64,000 nt of DNA from the NCBI GenBank assembly GCA_032191485.1, contig JAVDOI010000019.1, positions 9,343,284 through 9,407,283 on the forward strand. The letters run 5' to 3'. The DNA is from Leptoclinus maculatus. Taxonomy: Eukaryota; Chordata; Actinopteri; Perciformes; Stichaeidae. Below are positions 13,501 through 38,989 of this stretch, one piece after another (the first letter of the stretch is position 1; the number at the start of each line of letters is the position of its first letter). The translations under genes were made by a program, and so were the position numbers. The notes beneath the pieces were generated by a model that saw only the letters and a list, made by a program, of their open reading frames with translations, was not told the origin of the DNA and did no database searches.

Positions 13501-16500
13501 CAGCACTTTACTATTTACATTTCCATGTTGCCAAATACATTAAGTTCACTGAAATGTGCAGCAAAGAAGGACTAAAAGCAGATTAATTTGTCTGAGAAGG
13601 CTTTTTCCATGTAAAGCTAAAATACACAACCCGTCTCAAGTTTAAAAACTTTTCTCTTCTGTTCATAAAGAAGGATATTGGTTTGTTTGTCACACTGTAA
13701 CATGGAAGATACACATAGCAAGGCAAAGATTATAAGAAGTCCTATGCAGTCTTGCGTTGCCCAACAGTGAAAACAGTGCTGTACCTGATGCTGCTAATTC
13801 CTTGACAGATTTCTTGGTGATGTGGGACATGAAGCCTACAATGGAGAAGATGACGAAGCCAGCAAACATGCTGGTGCAGGAGTTGATACCGCACACAATG
13901 AGGGAGTCCCTGAAGAGAAAGGAACGAAACGAGCAGTTGGGATGAAAGAAGAAAACGGGATGTGTAAAGCCTGTGACTGCATGTTCCTACCTGTATACAT
14001 CGTTGTGGTAAGTGTTGTAGCTCCCCAGGGCAATGAGCGATCCCAGGCCCAGTCCGTAGGAGAATAAGATTTGAGTTGCTGCATCCAGCCACACCTGTCA
14101 GGTACACGTATGCGCCCCACGTTTGTGTTTGTTTGTCTATGAACATGCCTGTGTGATTGAACGTGTGCAGACTGTCTACCTCAGAATGGGTGAGCTTATT
14201 GAAGTCTGGAGTGATGTAAAAGAGGATCCCATCTATGGCTCCAGGCAGAGTGACCCCACGAAAGAACAGGATGAACAGCATGACGTAGGGATAGGTGGCT
14301 GAGAAATACACCACCTAAGAGAAAGAGAGAGAACAACTTCTTTGTATGTATTTAAATTCACATAGATTGCTATTCACTCTGTATACCCACAGTATATATA
14401 TATATATATATATATTCTAGAATATCTTCATGGCTTCTCTTTGCCAGAAGACATCCCTGGATCCTTTAGGATGTGGCCCGCAGCTCAGTAGCATAATCAT
14501 TATGCTTAATTGGTGATGTCCGTCAAGGCCGGGACCTTGGGGAATTCATTTCTCACTTCACATTAAAATCCAATTATCCACAGGCAGTGAATGTGAAAAT
14601 GTGTTTCTGCTCACAGACATTGCTTGGACTTGCTGTAATTAAAAAAAAAAACAGGCAGTAGGCAAAGTGATATATATATATATATATATATATTTCTTTT
14701 TTCTTTTTCTAACTCTTTTGCTATCACCTCGTCCAGCAGATTGGGATTCAATAATACATTTAGAAACCATGTCTATTCATGAAATGTCGTGAGAGAGATG
14801 GCATGTGGACAGCAAATTGAAATACCCAACATCTGAGAAGAATAAATGAATAAATACTAAGACATATATCTATCAAATGATTAAACATTTTTTTTATTAT
14901 ACTTGAGTGTTGTTTGAGTCTGTGGAGCCAATTAACACATCATCTGCCCCGCTTTTATGTGGACTCACAATGTGACACTCTAAACACAGTAAAGATATAT
15001 TTATTTGTGAATTATTATCATCTTTTTTTCTAATTCTGGGGACCGATCAATAGACTTAGCAATGGCGAATATTATCCAACTAAGCTGTGAACTATGAGCT
15101 ATGGCTTTGTGATCAATAAACACATGAGACAGGACTTAAATGCTCAGTAACCAATCACACACATTACTTGTCAAGCCGGATTGCATTTTCAGCCCCGAGG
15201 AGAGACCTAAATGAAAAAACACACCTACTAAAAGCTAATGCCTTCAGGAGGGGCCTGTGCACAAATGCACTAAAGGATTGACAGATAAACAGATAAACAA
15301 CTAACTACTCGTCAAAGAAGCATCAAGGCTCTCAAGGGGATCAAATGTATTGCAATTTGTCTTAAAGGGAACATGAACTTTTGTACCAAATTGTATGGCT
15401 CCTGAGCAGCTCTGTGTCCTGTTTGCGTGATTCAAACGTATATGCAAAATGGAGAGAAAGCGGCTCGGACTGTGTGATGTAGCAGAAACAGTACCGTGAG
15501 TTTGGAGAATTTAAGAGGAAAGGTAAAGAATGGAGAGAAACTTTAAGCACCAGGTCTGACCTTCCCTGTCCACTCCACTCCTTTCCAGATTGAGAAATAG
15601 ACCAGGACCCAGGCTAGCGCCAGAGTGCCCACTAAGGGCCAGCGAACCTCGCCTGGCTCGTCCAGACCGTTGGTTAACTGGTGCATGTTACGTCTGCAGG
15701 AAAATCGAAAATTAATTCACACACACAAGCACAAAAAAGCTGCAACATATTGTTGTACAGGGCATCTTGTACACACACACACTCGTAATGTGTGGCAGGA
15801 ACATATCTCGCCTACTTACTCCCAGAACTCTGTGACCGCACTGGTCAGGTTGGTGGTGTCTGTCAGACTGTAGTTGCAAAAACATTTCTCTGTGTTCCAG
15901 GGGTTATCACAGCTTTGCCAAGGCAGCTCCTGCACACAAAACATATGCACATATACAATGAAATCTATCTGCTTTTCTTTGGAGGAAAACTTCTATCATG
16001 TGTCTCCTTGACTCTCCACAATGTTAATGATCCCTCCACGTTTTTTGGTCGTCAGATAAAAACATTGAAGAATTCCATTTATTATCAAATATGACAAAAA
16101 CATAAAATACCCACATTTGAGAAGCTGGAACCAGCAAGTTTTGGACATGTATTGCCTGAAAAATGATTAATAAAACGTATTCTTTTAAACTAAATTGTTG
16201 CCAATTGATTTACTCTCGATAGACAAATTATAATAATTTCAGCTTTACTTAAAATGTAAAAATGTTAAGTTAAGGTTCGCTCCCCAATGACTAATGATAA
16301 TGCAACATACCGAACCAAAGGAGTTGAATAAGTAGTAGAGTGCCCAGGCGATGATGATAATATAGTAGATGTTGAGCCAGAAGGCCAGGACAACTGAAGC
16401 TATACCAACACCTGAAGAAGGAAGACGCACAGACATCAGCATTTTACATTACAATGTTTTATCGGTCAGCTGAAAGTAAAATGTAATATAATAAGTAACG

Positions 16501-18159
16501 GGTCTCCGGAGCAGATTTCCCCTCAGACAGCTTCACTCAGCATGCTAGCTGTAACCTTCATCCTCCTCATCATTGTTATTTCTAATTGCCCTTGGCTTTG
16601 AGTATCGGTTAGCACAGCAGGACATACACGATCACTGCTGCTGTCTGTGCTGGCAGGAGATAAAAGTGCTTCACTCGAGCTCGTTGAGCTTGGAGGCAGT
16701 GGTATAATTGCTATACCACCAAGAACTGGCTGCAAAATATGCTTGAATAAAAAAAAAAATGTTGCTCATTTCTGCCCGTCTTTGTCGTATCCTTGTCATT
16801 TTTGGAACAAGTGCAATGGAACAGAGAAAGAGCCTCATGTTAAGTAGAAATATTGAGCATGAAGTTGAATAGAGAGTATAAACCAAGCACATTTTGAGGC
16901 TCAGTCATCATAACAGAATAAGTGCCAATCAATTTTTTTTTAAATGTGATAAGTGCATATTCTTGGTGTCATTCTGGTCTGTTAGGATGCTCAAAATCAT
17001 GTCAGTAAGTCAACATATGTGTATTTTTAAGTGATGGAACAACAGATGTACATGTGTCTCCCTATTTCTATATCCACATCTTACCTTTCATCATAGGCAT
17101 GAGCTTCCACACCCCCATCCCTCCCACTGAGGTGAACTGTCCCAGAGCCGTCTCCAGGAAGAAGAGCGGAATCCCCGCAAACACAAGGGTCAAAAAGTAC
17201 GGGATCAGAAAGGCCCCTGATGGATCATCACAAAGCAGATCAACAAAAAAAACATGTTAGGTAAGATAATGTCGATAGCAGTTAGATGGATCGGGGCTTT
17301 CAAAAGGTTTGATCTATATGCATCACGGCACAATTTCTCGGAGCATTGCTACCATGGCAGTGGTTATCATTAGGTCATCTAGGTGGGTCGTAGGGGAAAG
17401 ATGCTTCAGGGAGGGCAGCGCTTACCACCCATGAAGGCATATACACGGTAAGCCAGCCATCACTACCACAGGACCATGTACGCTGAACAATAACTAAAAG
17501 TGCACTGTAGCCAGTTTCAAGTGAATGGCCATGGGTTAGGAGAAAGGTGCGACTGGGTTATGTAGCATGCTTTTAGCATGCCAGTTAGCTTAGCAGGCTA
17601 GTTCACAGGCTGCTTGGTACATTTGGTTTGGTTTCAAGTGGCATGCCATTTGGCCGGACATATTGTTAGCCTCACGTGATATGGTAGATAGGAGTGCATA
17701 CTCTGTAAAGTAGAGGATCTTTTGACTGTTGCTTGGTGGGTTAAGAATGCTGCCTCGCTTGACATGGTGTTAGATGGTTGTAGTTGGTTAGCATGCAGTT
17801 AGCTGGCCAAAAAAGGGAAAATAACTTGCTATAGAGGGTTGAGTTGAGTGTGTGGGTGCACGTAAAAAGAAGAGGGGGGTTCTGGGACTTTTGGTTCCGT
17901 CAGTCTCACTATAGCACTCACCTCCACCATTCTTGCCACACAGATAAGGAAACCTCCAGACATTTCCCAGGCCAATGGCGTATCCCACGCATGACAGCAG
18001 GAAATCAAACCTTCCCTTCCAGCCTCCCCTGTCCGGCGGCTCTTCTTTCTTCTTCTCTTCATCTGCAGGGGGCGCCACAGGATCCAGCTCCTCAAAGGGA
18101 ACAGCTGTTCTGTCTGTTGGGGAGTTTAAGTCCACTGTATTCTGCCCAGTCTTCCCCAT
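10522..18159 (-). CDS. Sodium- and chloride-dependent GABA transporter, GAT1 type (complete, 596 aa)
   Basis: Fourteen coding exons, 5' to 3': 17922–18159, 17085–17216, 16311–16411, 15820–15929, 15561–15693, 14180–14314, 13991–14094, 13785–13909, 13265–13377, 12923–13054, 12474–12576, 12079–12179, 11036–11203, 10522–10617. They sum to 1791 nt with no stop, and all introns are GT–AG. It would import GABA with Na+ and Cl- at the plasma membrane through 12 TM helices. Numbering matches GAT1: Y60, G63, G65, R69 (YAIGLGNVWRFPY), Y140 (LNIYY), D395/S396/Q397 and T400 (LDSQFCTVEG), D451. FCT rather than FVCV separates GAT1 from GAT2/3/BGT1. EL2 keeps sequons N176 and N184 but lacks N181. The start has a strong context (caccATGG). 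The tail ends EAPV. Probably a slc6a1-like paralogue, not slc6a1a/b proper; the exact name is uncertain. Confidence 0.93.
11460..11720. repeat. Dispersed repeat copy (GCTAACATGCTGATG family)
   Basis: In the intron between exons 12 and 13 of the GAT1-like gene. Contains ccatgctgacatgctgatga, atgtttaccgtgttcacc, accatcttagcttagagtg and gttagcacgctaac. The same words occur in the opposite orientation at 57070–57430, and partly at 29340–29450. I know this as a widespread teleost interspersed repeat. Confidence 0.65.
14393..14415. repeat. (TA)n microsatellite
   Basis: Uninterrupted TA run in the intron between exons 5 and 6 of the GAT1-like gene. A second TA run lies in the same intron at 14671–14693. 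Confidence 0.9.
14671..14693. repeat. (TA)n microsatellite
   Basis: Second TA run in the 1.2-kb intron between exons 5 and 6 of the GAT1-like gene. Confidence 0.9.
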
Positions 18160-18211
18160 GGTGGGACCACTACAGACCAGTGGGGTCAGTAAGTCACTCT
18201 GTCCTCACGGC
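18160..18211 (-). other. 5'UTR part of the first coding exon, GAT1-like gene
   Basis: Upstream of the ATG on the minus strand a consensus acceptor (ccattacag) ends at 18212. This implies a 52-nt untranslated segment and at least one upstream non-coding exon. A candidate exon ends with donor ctcag/gtagga at 19862 and extends to about 20.1 kb. The acceptor is convincing; the upstream exon is only a suggestion. Confidence 0.55.
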
Positions 18212-21200
18212 CTGTAATGGTGATGAATTAAAGTCTCTGTTGGGGTCCGACTGTGCCTCTCACACTGAGTTTGGTTCTTGACTCGACAGAATGAGGACAA
18301 TGTGCATACACTGAATGTGCAGGAGAGCTGTCGACAGAGGGAGAATACGACAGTTCATGCAGAGGTTTTACACCAAATATGTATGGGCATTATCGAATGC
18401 CATACTACTCAAATTACAATTTATTAATGTTGAGGCATTTTTATGGTCTTTTACAGCCATTTTATTAACTTGATTTAAAGTGGTATATGTCGGCATGTCG
18501 ACTCAAGCCAAAAGAACTATCACAGAACAAGCACCAGTGGCCTGATATGAGCAGGCAGGTGGCGCAATCCAGGTCATCCTTGAGAACACTGCACTGTGCA
18601 TCTTAATCAGTACTGGCACACGCCCTGCCTCACCTCTCTTTCCAGTCCACCACAGTCAATTTCATGGAGAATCATCATATATACCAAAAAAATAAGGCAC
18701 GGACAAGAAAATCATGAAGGAGAATACAACAAAGGTTGTGCTTTCCACAAAAGACGGATTCAAAGTCTTTACTACTCACACACTAGTCTGCTTGTAATGC
18801 AAATTGAACTGCTGAGTCAAGATTTTAATAATCTTTACTAAGCCATTCATTGTTTGTGGAATAACCCTGGATGACATCACAACGTCAGGAAGTTAATTGG
18901 GAGGAAGTTGTTCATGATTGAAAATATTGATTGACCCAGAAATTGTCCAAATCACTTCATGCCATTGCGCGAGACTGTTTGCTACATTAACATTACGTTC
19001 CCTGAAAGAACAAAGATATGTCAAGGACATTTCACTGCTTATTTTCACACACAGAGGAGCTGTGAAACAGCGGGGTCTCGCTGAGCTTTCTCACTGTATT
19101 ACTCTTCTGCATACTTAATCATCAACCACATTGATTCCAAAAGCCTGCTGTACTTAATTATCTGTGCTCTTTTCTGCCTGATTCATTGTGCTCGCTGTTT
19201 TCTTTTTTTTTTCAAAGCATTCAAATGTATATTCAATTGCAATTTGTCATGATGAAAAAGCCTTTGCATCATTTAACAGATGCATCATTTATGCCTTCTA
19301 GCCTTTGATGATGTTGATGAAAAGAAGTATTGGCAGAGTGTATTGGAAAAAGTTATGTCTGATACATTTCAAATAGCGATCATTGATTAAAAATATTCTC
19401 TCTTGCTGTGGAATGAGTTATGCTCTACACTGTGTAAAAGGTAAACTTCAATCGGGCGTAATACTGTGAAATGATCAAACGTGTATACTCGCAAATAGTT
19501 GCCTAGGTGAGTATCTGCTTCAAAAGCATACCAATAATACCAAACACATCACAGATTCCCTTTGAGGGTGTCATCCATTTTGATTCAAAGTAAATCCTGC
19601 AGTTTTTTGACAGTGGAGACTTTTAAGATGTCCTTTTTTTAATGATGCTATGCAGTAGGAGAAGAGTTTCAACTTCTCTCAACAATTACTAATGTTAATG
19701 AATTCATATTGATTAATACATTTATTTCTATGGTCTGTGGCAGTCTATTGAGCTAAAACAAACTTTGTGTTAACCCTGATTTATGGACAAAATCAACTTA
19801 ACAACTTGACAGAAAGTGTAAAAGCAGAGGATGGAGGAAGCGGGAAAAAGGTGATTCCTACCTGAGAAATGTCCAAGTCCTCCGTCAGGTCATGAGCTTC
19901 AGTGCTTTACAACGGCACCACAAAAGTCTTGAAACTTCAACTTAACATCCAAAGGGGGAAAAAAAAAATCATCTTTAACTCTAACTTTGCAAAGCTTCTA
20001 GCCGGCTCTCCGGGCCCAAGTGAAGCCTCAATGTATCTGCTGCCCGAAGAGCTGTTTTTGATTTTGCAACTCTTTCCGGTGTAGCCTTCTGTACTTTGGC
20101 GGACCTGTGGCTGTTCCTGCAGCTACTATCGAGTGCTCGGTAATAAAGTTCGACCTGTGTGTCTGATTTGATTACTGCTCAGTTCTGACTAGTGAGGCCC
20201 CGAGGCCATGGGGGATATGTCAATCGCCCAACTCTGGTGGGGAACTCTAGCGGCAGCAGCAGTGTGTGTGTGTGTGTTTGTGCTTTGTGCGTATGTGTTT
20301 GTTGCGATAGCCGAGGTCAGCTCTTGCCAGCGCCGTTACCATGGTATTTCCCAACAGAGAAGGGCCTGATCAGTGAAAGAGCTCGTGGAGTTTTGGAAAA
20401 TGAAACAAGCGATGGCTGCTGGCAAAGACCCTGGAAATGTATGTGGTCATGCCAGTATCAGACTTGGCGATCAGCGTATAAAGTGACATAATACTAATAC
20501 TCAGTGTCCTCACTCAAATGATTGGAAGAAAGGCAGGTAGGATCAAAATGTATGAATGCAAAATAATCTTCTTTTCTCCTAAAAAAAAACTCTTAGTACA
20601 ATTGATATTTCTGCTAGGTTCCACAGCTGCCGAATGGATTATGGTGCCCAGGACGTCATGCAGACCAACACGCATACGCACAGACAAAGGCGGAAGGGAA
20701 TTCAAAGATTGTGATCCAGAGAGCTCACTGCAGTGTGCCACTCTACTATATCTGAACTATCTGCCATGGTTTGCCTCTGAAATGGCCACTTTATTTCAAT
20801 AATCTTGTGATTAGGTGCCACACAGTCCCAGCTGGTGCCTCTAATTGGTATCCAAGCAGGACTTTGCCTAACTTTTCTCAATGAAACTATTGAAAGGTGT
20901 ATCTGTGACATACTGAATGTAGTGTAACACAAGAAGAGACCAGTCAGTGATCTCAGTTATGACTGTACTGTGATGTTTGCTAGCATTAGCCACCATATAT
21001 TTTGGGTGTGATGGTCAGGTTTTTTAAGTAAGTAAGACTGTAATTTCTTCTTTCAAGAAATAGGGTGTGTTTTTTTAAACATGCAGTTTCCCTTTATTGC
21101 TTGTTAACAGTGATTAATCCAGACACCATGAAACCATGTTCATTTAAAAACATGTGCACTTGGGTGCTGGAAGTGGATACAGTGACGCTGTGTATATTGT

Positions 21201-24200
21201 CTTTTTAATTATTCTAGTGACGTTAAAACAATGTCTTCATTAATATTAATGGAATGAGATATGAGACATGATCCTCTCTTGTTTGTCCTGGCAGGTAACC
21301 TCCTAACGTTAATATCTGCTCCACATATTCTAGCACCAGCCAATTAGAAAGAGTAATGAGCATTACAACAATGCCATTGGCAGCACTGCACCAAACGGCC
21401 ATTGCTGTGCCGGTGAATGTGGGGACAGTTGGTAGATACTGGGTTTCAAATGAGAGAGATTTAATCATATTAGAAGCTTAATCACACCCGTAGCGAGCCG
21501 CTTCTATCAAGAACAGATTCATTCTGATCTCTGGCGAGGTTTATGGACCACGTGGACCCAAATGATGATGGCTGGCTAGATTGCAGTTGTCAAAGCTGGT
21601 TTTCATCAATCTGTTTACAGCGTCCCCCCAATCAATGCAGCCTAATTATGGTTCCAGATCATCCGCAACTGAGAATAATAGGGAGCGATTATAGGTGAGA
21701 GAGGCAGACTAACAGAGACGTACTGTCTAAAAGCTAAATTTAATGTCAGCGTTTAGAAGATTATGCCAGAACTGGATTGGTCAAATATCACAGAATGAAG
21801 ATGAAGGCATGGAGGGTACGTTAGAGACAGAGAGGAAATGTGGTGATAAAAAGCTAAAGATTCACTGATATTATTATGCTCTGGCCAAAGTCCATTTAAC
21901 AGCATTACATTTCTGCAGTATTGCCCGTTGGCCTTCCCAAAACACAATCCGAATATAAGATCTTCTTTGTTGCAGATGTATGTCTCCCGCAGGTCTCTTA
22001 ATATAGAGCAGTTAAGGCGGCAACACTAAATACAAATGTAGTGTGAAATAGAAAAGATACACCAGGAGACACACAATTGCTCCACTTTGACATAATGTTA
22101 AACCGTTGTTATGACCACATATTTGAACGTTTCATTTACTGCACATTAGGCTGTTGCTGCTTTTAGGAGGTGTGGTATATTGTATAAAGGTCACCGTTAA
22201 AATCCATCGTGGTAACTTTCCCTTGTGATGGAAACTTCGGAGATTTGCTGAGTCTGCATGCCCATATAGGTAAACTTCAGCAGCACAGTCATTTGTATGC
22301 ATGAGCTCTGGCCCTGTCACTGTGTAATGAGTGCCTCTAGCAACATCCAAACAATTTCTCCAACAAAAAAAAAGAAAAGAGTACTGGCTCATATCCAATA
22401 TTTGAAGGTAAATCATGTGTGCTGTTTTAGAAAAATTATACTCAATATTTCTTTTGGCCAATGTTTAGAATAATAATGTTGCTGTATATTTATTGTATTC
22501 AACAGAGTCTAACAGATTATATATTTTTAAACAATACATAAATGATGGAAGTTGATGTTTATGTTAACAAATGTCAATGAAAATGCATCAAATATGTTGC
22601 CTTGACTTCCTCACTGGCATTTCCCTCATTACATTAGTTAGAGAGCTGCACTGCATTATGACACATACAATGAATGATTCAGCAAAATCTAGATGTTTTG
22701 TTGCATACTGGTGTTAGCATTTTAGGGGGTTAGGACTGAGGGAACATAGGTTTGAGGGAACATAGGACTGAGGAAACATAAGGCTGAGGGAACATAGGTT
22801 TGAGGGAACATAGGGCTAAGATCACACAGGGCTGAATAGAGTCTATATAGACTAGAATGTTTTGGTGAATCAAAAGTGCAAGTTTGTAATACTTTCAACT
22901 TTCAAAATTTGAGTCAGCACAAAGAAAAAAGATCAGATTTTCATTCTTTTGGAATTCAGTTTATTCATGTCAACAAAATATCCCTCAATGGGCAGCTGTT
23001 TAGAAAATAACCTGCTGCCTCTGAGGCCTCCTAGCGAGCTGCCTTCACAGCATGTGCCGTGGTCTGTGAATCAATGCGGTGGTTATTATAAACCAAGGAA
23101 CTCCCCGAGGCGATTTGCATGCGTAGATAAGAGGCTAATATCGCCGACATCATCATGTAATGCATTACGTAGGACAATGCATAATGCATACATTTCCACA
23201 GGTTAAGGACAAACGCGGGGCAAGGCACACTACAGAGAGTGATTGTGTTAATGAGAGAGAAAGAGTGAAAAGATGAAAGATGATGATGGAGGCAGGGACT
23301 GATAAACCACTGCAAATAATGAGCAAAAAAAGGTAGAGATGGAGTTGGGAGGCAGAATGAAAAGATAGTGAGATAAAAACGGGAAAAGTTGATATGCCGC
23401 AGCGTAGAGGCTGGGTAGATAAGAGGGATATGAGATGAAAAGATACAAAGAAACGGAAAAAGACGCCGAGAAAGATTGTTCCATCCCTGGAGATAGAATT
23501 AAAAAAAACTGAACGAGATAAAGGAAGTGACAGGGGGCATTGAAATGTCTTCATTTGCAGTGTGCCTGATACATCAGTCCGGTAAGAGTTTCATTGGCGT
23601 CACTGCAGAGAGAACTATGTCTCCCTGGAGATCTATCAACCACCTCATTCTCCATTTCATGCTGCTATCCTTCCATTACCCCTGCATCATGTTTTATCAT
23701 TCCAAGTGTATCAAATCCTTGTGACCTTGCTCTGCGCAAAGTCATTGTCCTTAATATGCCCCCACAATAAATCACATCAAGACTTTGTCGCCTAAAAAGC
23801 CCTGAAGAAGCAACGAAGCAGAAACACAATCTGTTACTGTGACGCATTCAGAGTTGACTTCATGTTAGTAGTTTGGATTATACAGTTGACTGAAAGACAT
23901 TTTCTCACCTCTTGCCCCGTTGGGAATTGTTGCTGAGTGCAGCAAACAAAGGACACGCTTCATTAAACGTTGCTGGTGATATATGGGATAGGCTCGATGG
24001 CTATAAATGCAACACAGAACGATGCATATCGGACCGAGAATGTCATTCACCGACATGTATTCAGTAGGAAATGTTCCACACGTCGAATGCAACACGTTTT
24101 GAGTTGATCCAATTTTTTTTCGTAGGCTATAACTGCCTTTTTCAGGGAACCCCAATTTTATCCATTCTTCCAATTGACACACGGATCCCCACGGATGGTT

Positions 24201-26284
24201 CGGAGGTCTAAACACGAGAAAAGGTTTAACAGAGTATATATGCACATTATCTGGTTCTGGAAATGGATGAAAACCAGCTCATGGTTTTCTGGGCCAAGTG
24301 CCTTGAAGAGATATGTTCTGTTGGACATTTTATTTTTGATGTTTGATGTAATAACTGACTCGATAACCAGGGCAAATCAATGTGGGAATGTGGAGTTTGA
24401 AGCATGTCAGCATTTATCAGTCAGGGATGACCTAACAACAGTGACGTGGAATTATGGGAAATGTATTTGGTGTTCATGGAGCTTGACTAAAAATGGACTA
24501 AAAGTTAAAATAACTGTTCTTCTGTTGCTTCGATTTTGAATATTTATTTTTCAAATCAGTCTCTGGAGTCCATAAATTGTATGGAAGTACAATACTAAAT
24601 TGCTGGAGTACTCCTAATGTAGCTCCAGTACCAGCTACTGGCTGCAAAAGCAAAAAAAGGTAAGAAAATGGGCTATTTCACTTCTTTTGACCCTTCATAT
24701 AAAAAGAAAGAATGCTCTCATTTCATTGCTGTTTCCATGGAAGCTAATAACGTCCCACTGTCCTTAATTCACTCACCGTTCTATATTTGTATGACATAGA
24801 TATCTTCAGTTGTTGGCACCCACGCAATTGGTTCGTGTTTTCCACTCTGGCTCTCTGCTGCAGCTGGTTTAATAGCTAGTTATGTAAATATCTATAAGTT
24901 ATATTATATATGCACCCTCAGGCAACCTGCAGCTTCTAATTTAAGCACAGAGCCATCAATGGACAAAATGGGGTCACAACCTTTACCTACCGCCGTTTCC
25001 TGTCACTTGAGGAACATCTGATAGCTTCAAGTTGTTCATTTGTATCTTCATGAGAAAAAAAGTCAATGGCAATTTGAAGACGCACTTGATTGACGCAATT
25101 ATTGTCTTTTAAGCTTTCAGGGACACATTTTTTCCAGGACAAAGGGTCATTCGCTGTCGTCAGGACCAGTCAGGGGGTGAGTTGAGGTAGGAGGCTAATG
25201 ACCGGAATTCTCTGTTAATTGAATGCCGGTTTGGATCACACAGCTGACTGAACTTGGCGTTATGATTGAGCATGTTCATGTTCACCAATTACACATACTG
25301 TAAAATCACACATACACGAGTTATTTAATTTGAAGCATGTATGACAGAAATAAGGTTCGAAAGACACACAGACTTGTGTAATATTGTCGTTTTCTTGCTA
25401 CATAAAAAGAAAGCATGAGATTTGTTCACTGACCCGACGAGCTGATCATCCTGAACTTGTATTGAATGTTTATCCTCACTGGTTAGAAATCGATATGGAC
25501 AGAATGAAAAGAGGCACACGGCACCAGGATATTGAACATAGGGATATGTTTAATGAGATTAATGAGGTTAATCACTATTGTAACATATATCATGGATTGA
25601 CGTATCCATGAAAATAAAAGTGAATTGATTAGGATCAACATTGTATGATGTAACAGTTTTGACTGCATTATACATTTGATGACAAACTGCTAATACAATT
25701 TGCAATTGCGGGTAAAACATAATAACTCAAATGCTCCAGAAAATTAAAAAATAATCTGTAAGAAAGAAGTGAGCGAACCAGAGCTCTGTAGTCCACTTCT
25801 TATCTCAACTTGAGGCTAGCAGCTCAAAGCTACATTAGCCGTTACTAGCATATCTCATCCAAATCTCTGGCCGAACTGTCGGCGGCAATGTAGGCGCCAG
25901 GTTTTAATAAGGATGAAGAATGATCGGAATAAAAAAAGACGATATCTCTGGTTCTGCTGCAACGATATAGATTTTGAACTGGCCATGGTGAGTATTATAG
26001 GAGTGAAAGGCTTTGTCGGTGAAGTACTTTTTTAAGACACTTACGTTACAGGATTATAGGTGTTTAGAAAAATTTACATTGTATCGGACTTTTCCAATAT
26101 TATTCATGATTAAAAAAAATGTAAAAGGTAAAGACTTAATGTAGCAAGAAAAAAAAAACACAACGTAAAAAAATATAACTGTCCCTGAATACTGAAATGT
26201 GTAAACACTTATAAAAGTTTGCACACGATTGTAAAATTGTGGTTTTGTTCAATGAGGACATCTATGCACCACAACGTGCTGCCA
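18212..26284. other. 8-kb spacer between the two SLC6 genes
   Basis: Holds the likely promoter and non-coding first exon of the GAT1-like gene (around 19.8–20.3 kb), a TG run near 20262–20278, a short minisatellite (22733–22820) and the 3'UTR of the second SLC6 gene near 25.9–26.28 kb (ATTAAA on the minus strand at 25903–25908). A cluster of octamer-like words lies at 23110–23185. No other gene is seen. Confidence 0.55.
22733..22820. repeat. 16-bp minisatellite, about 5 copies
   Basis: Units of the form ggactgagggaacata and ggtttgagggaacata follow each other five times with small substitutions, then fade into gggctaag. It lies in the spacer between the two transporter genes. Confidence 0.85.
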
Positions 26285-37859
<11,575 letters not shown>

Positions 37860-38300
37860 AGTCTCTCCGTCTGCATGAATGCACACACATAATAAACAAC
37901 GGTGAAATGCAAACCATGTCTGTTATGTTCTCTCCGGCTCTCGTCCACAGGCCCTTACAATTTAATTGGTAGTTTTCATAATTATCCCAATAGCTCACAC
38001 AGCAGTCTATTAAACCTTCTCTCCTGGTTCTGTCAACGGCAAATGACAAAACCATCCAACTCCCAATGCAATTAACTTCCAAGAAATTACTCTTCCAACT
38101 TGTGCTGATGATTGCAAAAACTACCGTAAGAACATATTAAGGCAAATATTTCTAGCTTCTTTAGAGAGTTTTGAATGCATGCAACTAACTCACTCGTGGG
38201 CTTGCAGTGGGCGGCGTAAATGAAATCCCGAGACTGACTAACCGAAGTTAGAAGAAAATCTCTGTTGTAAAGGTGGGCGTGTCCTGATAGAGACCACACG

Positions 38301-38301
<1 letters not shown>

Positions 38302-38341
<40 letters not shown>
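38302..38341. repeat. (CA)n microsatellite
   Basis: About 20 CA units in the spacer between the second SLC6 gene and parp11, the likely 5' region of the transporter. Confidence 0.9.
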
Positions 38342-38343
<2 letters not shown>

Positions 38344-38989
38344 TTACTGCGTCCCATGCAGAACGAGCTGTCCTCATGGACGCTCCCTCACCACAATGTA
38401 AAATAGGCATGCCCCACGAAAGTCATCATGCATGCAAAATACATATTTTTTATAGTTCGATATGTTATTTGACTATTATTAGATAATTATTATTATAAGA
38501 GTCTCTGGTGCATCATATGAGCTGAGCGCCTTTGTATGTCATTTTTCAATCTGCAAAGTAACTTAGTATCACTTACTACTATAATGCATATGCACTGTAG
38601 GGTGGTCGTGGAGTAAAAATGAAGTGAATTATTTCTTTCCGAAACATTTTGCACTTCAAGTGGCATGAAATGTAAAAAAAATGAAACACTCAAGTCAAAT
38701 ATGCAGCAAGTTAATCAACAACATACTTGTGTATCTATTCCTCCACTGTTGTCTGGTTCTAATTAGTTTTTATAACCGACAAAAAAAACGTGTCTGAGTT
38801 GCAAGCTGAAACATGTTAAACACACCGTTTCATCTTTCTTCGATCGTTCTATTTATATGCATAGGCACAGCATACCAGGCGTCTGCTTATATACGCACAA
38901 ACTTACATTTCATAATAATCTATGAACAATTTATTCTTAATTAAAACATGTTTGGTGCCGTATCTGGGCAGACTTTTACCCTGACAGGA

